Of a stretch of 64,000 nt of DNA, positions 58,405-64,000 are shown in pieces; the stretch's first letter is position 1, and every line of letters begins with the position of its first letter. Source of the DNA: Paenibacillus dokdonensis (GTDB lineage Bacteria; Bacillota; Bacilli; Paenibacillales; Paenibacillaceae). Below the pieces are notes generated by a model. It was not told the DNA's origin and searched no databases. It saw only the letters and a list, made by a program, of their open reading frames with translations. The stretch covers positions 1,016,993-1,080,992 of the forward strand of contig NZ_STGQ01000001.1 in the NCBI RefSeq assembly GCF_004916975.1, in the 5' to 3' direction. Both the position numbers and the translations under genes were made by a program.

Positions 58405-60798
58405 ATGGGAACAGAGCATTGGAGTGCCAAATGGATATGGGCGCCGGACACGGCTTCCGCTAACAATGTTTATGTGGAGGCGAGAACAACCTTTAAAATC
58501 AATCAGCCGGTTGAATCCGCGATGCTGCGCGTAAGCGCCAACCAATCCTATAAGCTATATATCAACGGCATGGAGGTTGGCAGGGGGCCAGCACCTGCAG
58601 ATTTGAAATGGATGTCCTATGACACTTATGATGCAGCCAACTATTTACGTGACGGCGTGAATGTAATTGCGCTGGTCGCTCATAACTTCGGCAAAGATCC
58701 GATTGTAACCCATCAGCTGCAGGGTCCAGGCGGTCTGATCTGCCAGCTTGACCTTAGCGAGGCAGATGGCTCTCAAGGAATCGTGATCCGGAGCATTGCA
58801 AGCGGTTCAGACTGGAAATGCAGACGTTCCCCGCGTTGGAAGGAAGGCGTTAGCCGGCTTCACTTATGGGGTGGATACCGGGAAATGATTGATATGGCGG
58901 AGGATGACGGCTGGGAAGAGCCGGAATATGATGATTCGGCTTGGCCGTTTGCTGTTACGGTCTCCGAGGCGGAGCATCCGGATTCGGTCTGGCCCCGGTT
59001 ACTTCCGCGTGAAATACCGTTTTTGCAGGAGACCTGGGTAAGCCCGGTGGCAGTTGTGGCTGCGGAGTCTTACTTTGGAGGCATATTATCGCCAGAAGGT
59101 CTGTTAGCTGAGAAACGGAAGGATGGGATAAAGGCCGTCGAGGTGGATGCGTCGGTACCGGGCTCGTACCCGCAAATCACATATGATTTCGGAAAAGAAA
59201 TGGTGGGATATCCGGAGCTTGAAGTATACGCTGAGCAGGGTGGTGTCCTGCAGCTGTATTACGGCGAGTCGCTCGAGCTGGCTCTGACGGATACATTTCT
59301 GCTGCGAAAAGGCCGCAACAAGCTTACTCCTCTAGGAAGAAGAGCGTTCCGATTCATGAAGGCAGCAGTGATGGCAACCCCGGTTCCACTGCATATTGAA
59401 CGGCTTGAGATTCGGTTTGTACATTATCCGTACAGCGGGGGCGGTGAATTCCGCTGCAGTGATGAGCGGCTTAACCGTATTTGGGAGACGGGAAGGTATA
59501 CCACCATCGTCAACAGTCAAAATCATTTCGAAGATTGCCCGCATAGAGAAGCAGCGTTATGGGTTGCCGATTCCGTCATTATGGCGAAGGTGGTCTACCA
59601 AACCTTCAGCGATACGGCATTGATCCGCAAATCGCTGATGCAGGCAGCACGGATACAGAACACTGACGGCTCCATTGCAGGTACAGGTCCGCAGCGGAAC
59701 TCGTTTCTGCTGCCTGATTTTTGCGCACATTGGCTCTTTGGGGTCTGGGAGTACTACTTATATACGCAAGATAAAGCCTTTTTACATGAAGTATGGCCTT
59801 ATGTGGATAAGCTTGTCTCTTGGTTCAAAGCTCAGGAGGACGAATCCGGCCTGTTTGCGAATGCGAATCGGGACAGCTGGTGGTGTTTTATCGATTGGAC
59901 AGATGATATTGAACGAAAGGACAGGGTGACAGCCGTATCCTGCTTCTATTATAAGTTCCTGACTACGGCGGCTCTGATGGCTGCGGAGCTGAATGAAGCT
60001 GAAACTGCGGCAGTTTTCGCGGAGCAAGCGGCAGCCCTGCGTCAATCCATCCGTCATCAGCTGCGTGTGCCGGGAACATTCGTTTTCGCGGATTGCATGA
60101 CGGATGAGGGACTATCGACCAGCATAACTGCACAGACGAATTTCGCAGCCGCTTGGTCGGGAGTGATGGAAGACGGGGAGGCGGAGGCTTTTATCAGGGA
60201 TTATTACCTTCAGGAACAGCTACCGCCGATCCGCGGCGCATTTTTTCAATTTATCGTACTTGAAACCTTGTTCAGCTATGGATTTGCGGAGCAAGCCATC
60301 ACTAAGATACGAAGTTACTGGGGAGAGATGCTGGACCGGGGAGCGACGACCTGGTGGGAAACATTCGATCCGTCGCTTCCGTTTGTCACGACGCCTAGTC
60401 CGTACCTTGGTCACACGCCAACTTATTTGCAGGATTCCATTCCGGTAAGTCTCTCCCATGGATGGGGAGCATCGCCTACCTATCTGTTGAGCAGAGAACT
60501 GGTTGGCATTGATATGTCTGAGGTCGGCATAAGAGCCATCGCACTACATCCGACTATCGTTGATGGTATCGACTGGGCGGAAGCTACAGTGCCGAGTGTA
60601 TATGGAGAAATTCATGCCCGATGGGAGAGAGCAGCGGATGGACGAATCCATTTCAAGGCTGTACTTCCTGCCGAAGTTACCTGGAGCACGCCGGACCTGG
60701 ATCATATGGATGTGGTTCAAACGGAAGGCAAGATATGTATTTCAGGAGAAATACCGGTTCGCATCAACGGGAAAACAGATAAGATCGCCATCCGTTAA
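58405..60798 (+). CDS. GH78-like alpha-L-rhamnosidase family protein
   Basis: 797 residues from ATG 58405 (GGGAGGA eight bases upstream). N-terminal beta-sandwich with LRVSANQSYKLYINGMEVGRGPAP, the carbohydrate-binding-type fold of GH78; an (alpha/alpha)6 barrel with HFEDCPHREAALWVADS (the equivalent of the GDCPQRDERLGWTGD site, carrying a candidate acid residue), DSWWCFIDWTD and ATTWWETFDP; then a short C-terminal sandwich (ALHPTIVDGIDWAEATVPSVYGEI). No signal peptide, so intracellular. Cleaves terminal rhamnose or a related sugar from an imported oligosaccharide; the exact sugar is open. Confidence 0.82.
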   Translation: MGTEHWSAKWIWAPDTASANNVYVEARTTFKINQPVESAMLRVSANQSYKLYINGMEVGRGPAPADLKWMSYDTYDAANYLRDGVNVIALVAHNFGKDPIVTHQLQGPGGLICQLDLSEADGSQGIVIRSIASGSDWKCRRSPRWKEGVSRLHLWGGYREMIDMAEDDGWEEPEYDDSAWPFAVTVSEAEHPDSVWPRLLPREIPFLQETWVSPVAVVAAESYFGGILSPEGLLAEKRKDGIKAVEVDASVPGSYPQITYDFGKEMVGYPELEVYAEQGGVLQLYYGESLELALTDTFLLRKGRNKLTPLGRRAFRFMKAAVMATPVPLHIERLEIRFVHYPYSGGGEFRCSDERLNRIWETGRYTTIVNSQNHFEDCPHREAALWVADSVIMAKVVYQTFSDTALIRKSLMQAARIQNTDGSIAGTGPQRNSFLLPDFCAHWLFGVWEYYLYTQDKAFLHEVWPYVDKLVSWFKAQEDESGLFANANRDSWWCFIDWTDDIERKDRVTAVSCFYYKFLTTAALMAAELNEAETAAVFAEQAAALRQSIRHQLRVPGTFVFADCMTDEGLSTSITAQTNFAAAWSGVMEDGEAEAFIRDYYLQEQLPPIRGAFFQFIVLETLFSYGFAEQAITKIRSYWGEMLDRGATTWWETFDPSLPFVTTPSPYLGHTPTYLQDSIPVSLSHGWGASPTYLLSRELVGIDMSEVGIRAIALHPTIVDGIDWAEATVPSVYGEIHARWERAADGRIHFKAVLPAEVTWSTPDLDHMDVVQTEGKICISGEIPVRINGKTDKIAIR

Positions 60799-60844
60799 GG
60801 AAAGTACCTCTCATTGACCCCGTAGTCGTCACGACGGATACTTT

Positions 60845-60887
60845 AAGGCAGCTTAAGCCCCCATAGGGCATATGCTGCCTTTTTATT
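60845..60887 (+). terminator. Terminator after the GH78-like gene
   Basis: AGGCAGC-TTAA-GCCC-CCATA-GGGC-ATAT-GCTGCCT with a T run: two stacked stems separated by a symmetric internal loop. Confidence 0.85.
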
Positions 60888-61001
60888 TTCAGAGAGAATA
60901 CACCAACGAATAAACCTTGAAAGGTAATTACAGCGCCATTCTATTCTTTAGCCGAAGATTTCATGAAAAAACGGTTTAAACTTGCGGAAAACGGCACCTT
61001 A

Positions 61002-61011
61002 AAGTATACTT
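61002..61011. promoter_or_regulatory. AAGTATACTT operator of the GntR-LacI gene
   Basis: A perfect 10-bp palindrome inside TTAAAGTATACTTAA, 29 bases before the regulator start. The same motif occurs three times upstream of the transporter gene at 62477, which points to autoregulation and a shared repressor. Confidence 0.65.
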
Positions 61012-61039
61012 AACTCATTCTATAGGGAGTGATATTAGT

Positions 61040-62161
61040 ATGGTAATGGAAAAATCGGATAAGACGCCGATGTATCAATATATTATGAATGATATTAAAC
61101 GCAAGATTGAAAACGGGGAATTGAAGCCGCATGATCCTCTTCCGACACAAATTGATATGGCTAAAGAGTATAACACCAGCGAGATTACATCTCGTCGTGC
61201 TCTTTCCGATCTGGTACAAGAGGGCTATATATACCGGATAAGGGGAAAGGGAAGTTTCGTGAATGAGAATGTCGCGGCACCGGCTTCACAGGTGATCCGG
61301 ACCATTTATTTTGCTCATAAAAATCAGGAGGTAAGCACCTTCAACCATCCGTTTTTCACGGATATGTTCAAGGGGATCCAGGAGGTATGCGAGGAGAACG
61401 GGATTGAATTCTACCTCTGGAATTTCGGGGAAAATTATGAGCTGCCGGATGACCCGCAGGCGGGAATTATTTTGCTGACAACCAATCATTCATTTGATAT
61501 TTCGCATCTCACAGCGTGGCAGGAAGAGAAGCGGCGTATCGTGACCGTTCATTTCTATTATCCGCATCTGGGCATTCCGTATGTCATTGTTGACAATTTG
61601 ACTGGCGGATATCTGGCTACACAGCATTTGATATCGCTGGGACATCGTAATATCGGGGTGATCCTTACAGGGAACTCGATCCTGGAATTGAATCAGGAAT
61701 TCTCATTACGCCTGCAGGGTTACCGCCTGGCATTGGCTCAGCACCAGATTCCGTTCAATCAGGATCTGATTGCTGTGATTCAAGGCGAAGATGAGCGGGG
61801 AGACATGGGCTATCGTGGGTTCATGTCGCTGATGGCCTTGAAGGAGCCTCCTACAGCCGTATTTGCAACAAGTGACTTCAAGGCGATTGGAGCAATGAAT
61901 GCTGCGAGGGATATGGGCATCCGGATCCCGGAAGATGTCAGCATTATGGGCTATGATGATGTGGAGATTAGTGAATTTACGTACCCTAGGCTTTCGACGG
62001 TAAACCAAAATACGCGGAAGCTGGGACAACGTGCGGCCGAGATTCTTTTATTCGAGCTTAAGGATCAAGAAAATGGTTCAGTCAGGGATGAAATCGTTCC
62101 GACCGTGATTCTGAGAGACACGACTGCGGCGCCCGCATCGCCGAAACCTTTCAAAAAGTAA
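61040..62161 (+). CDS. GntR-LacI hybrid transcriptional regulator (AraR-like)
   Basis: 373 residues; ATG 61040 or 61046 (GGGAG about 10 bases upstream). The GntR winged helix occupies the first 75 residues (PMYQYIMNDIKRKIENGELKPHDPLPTQIDMAKEY...SRRALSDLVQEGYIYRIRGKGSFV), followed by a LacI-type periplasmic-binding-like domain with LGHRNIGVILTG, PPTAVFATSDFKAIGAM and VSIMGYDDVEISEFTYPRLSTV. This layout is that of AraR and relatives, repressors relieved by a sugar. It probably recognises AAGTATACTT sites before itself and before the ABC transporter downstream. Confidence 0.93.
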   Translation: MVMEKSDKTPMYQYIMNDIKRKIENGELKPHDPLPTQIDMAKEYNTSEITSRRALSDLVQEGYIYRIRGKGSFVNENVAAPASQVIRTIYFAHKNQEVSTFNHPFFTDMFKGIQEVCEENGIEFYLWNFGENYELPDDPQAGIILLTTNHSFDISHLTAWQEEKRRIVTVHFYYPHLGIPYVIVDNLTGGYLATQHLISLGHRNIGVILTGNSILELNQEFSLRLQGYRLALAQHQIPFNQDLIAVIQGEDERGDMGYRGFMSLMALKEPPTAVFATSDFKAIGAMNAARDMGIRIPEDVSIMGYDDVEISEFTYPRLSTVNQNTRKLGQRAAEILLFELKDQENGSVRDEIVPTVILRDTTAAPASPKPFKK

Positions 62162-62182
62162 ATTGCATATTGGAATAAATGG

Positions 62183-62209
62183 AGCTCCCTGCGTTGCGGG
62201 GAGTTTTTT
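62183..62209 (+). terminator. Terminator after the GntR-LacI gene
   Basis: CTCCC-TGCGTTGC-GGGGAG followed by TTTTTT; a short but GC-rich stem. Confidence 0.75.
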
Positions 62210-62257
62210 GATAAATTACAGGCTTTGAGGGAGCCTCCGTCGCCAAGTTTATACAAT

Positions 62258-62375
62258 AAGTATACTCTAATGGCATGTTTACATATCAGGAATGGCTTAA
62301 TTCAGGTCTAATATGGAAAAAAATGATTGCGTTGGGCTAAAGTATACCGTATACTTAATTATGAAAAGTATACAA
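62258..62375. promoter_or_regulatory. Three AAGTATAC operators upstream of the transporter gene
   Basis: The 315-bp gap before the binding-protein gene holds AAGTATACTC (62258-62267), the near-double palindrome AAGTATAC-C-GTATACTT (62340-62356) and AAGTATACAA (62366-62375). The last two lie 26 bp apart. With the site at 61002 this makes four, a typical set for looping repression by an AraR-like protein. No coding frame is supported in this gap. Confidence 0.7.
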
Positions 62376-62476
62376 AGAAAATATATTTTTACTTTAATTA
62401 TGACAGGGTTCATCTTAGCGAAGACATGAATGCGCTTTATTCTCATTCTTTTATTTTATTCCAGAGGGGGATTCAG

Positions 62477-64000
62477 GTGAACAAAAGAAAAGGTATGACT
62501 GTTTTTGTCGGTGTCGTGATACTGGTGTCCATGCTCACTGCTTGCGGCAAGAGTGGGATTACGGATACCGCTTCGGTGGTAGACCCGGGGGCGAAGCCCG
62601 CTGAAACAAAAAATGAAGAGAAAACGGATGAACCGGCGGCTTCCAAGCTGAGCGGGAAAATTATCATTTCTCTTCCGAATGCATCGTCTACGGTGTGGAA
62701 TGCGGTTGCGGATGCTTATATGAAGAAAAATCCTGATGTCACCGTCAAGGTCGACCACAAACCGGCTGACGGTTATACCGAATGGCTCACGGCACAATTT
62801 GCGGCAGGTCAACCGGATGTGGACCTTGTAGCGAACAACTCCGTAGCTGCGCTTCAAGCAAGCGGCAAGTTTATGGATTATCTTCCTTATTTCGATAAGA
62901 ACAATCCATACACCAATAAAGCCTGGAAGGATTCGCTGGATCTTAAGGCCATGGGCACCAATATTGAAGCCATGGGCGCTGAGGATCATATTTGGACGTT
63001 GAATTTTGAGTCGGTTCAAATTGTATGGGCTTACAATAAGGAGATTTTCCAAAAAGTAGGCATTTCTGAAGTTCCCAAAACCTTTAATGAAATGATGGAT
63101 GATTTTAAAAAGCTGAAGGAAGCAGGATATATGCCGCTTGCGCTCGGTGGAGATTCCCAGTCCATGTGGAGCGGTCAGGCCGGATGGCTGGTGCGGGTAT
63201 ACGCGGATCAATACCTGCGTGATTATGTGAATATCGTTCGTTCGCAGGATCAGGATTTCACATACCTGCCGGAGGTGGATGACAAATGGAAATATGATCT
63301 GTCAGATCCGTATAACGATGCCAACAGCAATGTAACCAAGGATCCGCTTCGCCAATGGAAGGCAGTCAAGGAAAAGGAAGGACCGTATAAAATTGAGGGC
63401 AACCCGCAATGGAAAGCATATGCGGATAATCTGAAGCAGCTGTTCCAATACACTCCTGAAGGATTTTTCGGCGTGAAGGAAGAACAGGCTTATAAATTAT
63501 TCCTCACAGGAAAAGCAGCGACAATGCTCGGCACCCCGGCGTCATATTGGCAGCTGCCCAAAGATTTCGCTGATGGAACGAAGTCTGGTACCCAAGGCGG
63601 GGTTAAACCGTTTGAATACGGATTTTTCAATATGCCAACGATGGAAGGCGCCGAAGTCATGGCTCCTGCCCGTACTATTCAGATTCCAATCGGTTTCTAC
63701 GGATTCGTATCCAAAGATGCAGAACAAAATGCGCTTGATGCAGACTTCATGATGTATTTGACAAGTCCGGAAGGATACAGGGTTTATGCTGAAGCCATCC
63801 AAAACAGCAAGGATGCTTCCTTGTCCGGCTCTCCGGCCCTGAAGGATATTACTCTTCCGGAAGAGATGACGAAAGCTTTTGCTGATTTCAAGCCAATCGG
63901 TAACACAGAGGGAATCGATATGCCGGGGAACATACTGGCCCGCGGTTTGTGGGATTATCAACCTTCCGTACAGGAGTGGGTAGGATCCGTACAAAAATTC
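62477..64000 (+). CDS. Sugar ABC transporter substrate-binding lipoprotein (runs off the window)
   Basis: At least 508 residues, with no stop before the window end. Start GTG 62477 with GGGG nearby. Lipoprotein signal NKRKGMTVFVGVVILVSMLTACGK with the lipobox at LTAC (Cys about 23), an acidic linker (AETKNEEKTDEPAA), then a two-lobed family 1 binding protein (SGKIIISLPNASSTVWNAV, LTAQFAAGQPDVDLVANN, YKLFLTGKAATMLGTPASYW, PIGFYGFVSKDAEQ). Different in type from the LplA-like protein at 26611. Controlled by the AAGTATACTT sites; its permeases presumably follow outside the window. Likely substrate: the oligosaccharide cleaved by the GH71/99-like and GH78-like enzymes. Confidence 0.92.
   Translation, partial: MNKRKGMTVFVGVVILVSMLTACGKSGITDTASVVDPGAKPAETKNEEKTDEPAASKLSGKIIISLPNASSTVWNAVADAYMKKNPDVTVKVDHKPADGYTEWLTAQFAAGQPDVDLVANNSVAALQASGKFMDYLPYFDKNNPYTNKAWKDSLDLKAMGTNIEAMGAEDHIWTLNFESVQIVWAYNKEIFQKVGISEVPKTFNEMMDDFKKLKEAGYMPLALGGDSQSMWSGQAGWLVRVYADQYLRDYVNIVRSQDQDFTYLPEVDDKWKYDLSDPYNDANSNVTKDPLRQWKAVKEKEGPYKIEGNPQWKAYADNLKQLFQYTPEGFFGVKEEQAYKLFLTGKAATMLGTPASYWQLPKDFADGTKSGTQGGVKPFEYGFFNMPTMEGAEVMAPARTIQIPIGFYGFVSKDAEQNALDADFMMYLTSPEGYRVYAEAIQNSKDASLSGSPALKDITLPEEMTKAFADFKPIGNTEGIDMPGNILARGLWDYQPSVQEWVGSVQKF

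Overview
The window looks like chromosomal DNA of a Paenibacillus-type, spore-forming Firmicute. The yqzE / yqhG / yqhH neighbourhood is Bacillales-like. CUT1 oligosaccharide transporters are paired with YesMN-type two-component systems, TTG starts follow strong GGAGG sites, and there is a class II (B12-dependent) ribonucleotide reductase. Most of the sequence is ordinary coding DNA with clear intrinsic terminators. No rRNA, tRNA, CRISPR array or intact transposase was seen.

Layout. (1) 1-7.2 kb: a cut-off gene end, yqzE, a secreted protein of unknown function, the yqhG-yqhH pair, and nrdJ behind two NrdR-like boxes. (2) 7.2-16.2 kb: an accessory island. A terminator-plus-promoter repeat occurs twice (about 7.42-7.60 and 9.94-10.11 kb) around a MetX-like hydrolase and a frameshifted lysR. 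The second repeat copy leads into the broken start of a TIR/SEFIR-type gene. That gene is cut by an arsenic locus (Cys-pair MarR regulator, flavoprotein, arsR, arsB, arsC, dual-specificity-type phosphatase), followed by gene fragments and a 39-residue zinc-ribbon-like protein behind a Fur-like palindrome. (3) 16.3-20 kb: TrmB regulator with azlCD, a CPBP protease and an unidentified protein. (4) 20.2-34.4 kb: a glycan locus: YesN/YesM (the kinase has two extracellular sensor modules), a CUT1 transporter, a tandem SGNH protein with a dead first half, three sialidase-fold proteins without signal peptides and an N-acetylneuraminate-lyase-like aldolase. (5) 34.5-36.7 kb: MarR and a divergent DHA2 exporter. 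(6) 36.8-46.4 kb: a uronate locus: ROK repressor, uxaC, a LarA-family enzyme, an SDR reductase, larE, gluconokinase, larB, larC1 and larC2. (7) 46.7-49.8 kb: an ECF transporter. (8) 50-56.4 kb: quinone oxidoreductase, a VanRS-like system with a COG4705 membrane protein, TrmB, an MFS exporter with a nested palindromic operator, and a GH13 remnant. (9) 56.6-64 kb: GH71/99-like and GH78 glycosidases, a GntR-LacI regulator and the start of a sugar ABC transporter, linked by AAGTATACTT operators.

The most interesting system is the uronate locus. It has uronate isomerase and a fructuronate-type reductase but no mannonate dehydratase. In its place are a nickel-pincer (LarA-family) enzyme, the whole cofactor-making set (LarB, LarC, LarE) and a gluconokinase. 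D-mannonate and D-gluconate are C2 epimers, so the inferred route is glucuronate > fructuronate > mannonate > gluconate (nickel-pincer epimerase) > 6-phosphogluconate. That would feed the pentose phosphate pathway instead of the KDG route. This is inference from gene content and motifs.

The second candidate system is an inward-facing sialoglycan pathway: oligosaccharide uptake, then cytoplasmic deacetylation, desialylation and lyase cleavage. The island at 7-16 kb shows repeated cassette exchange, including loss of a probable TIR defence gene.
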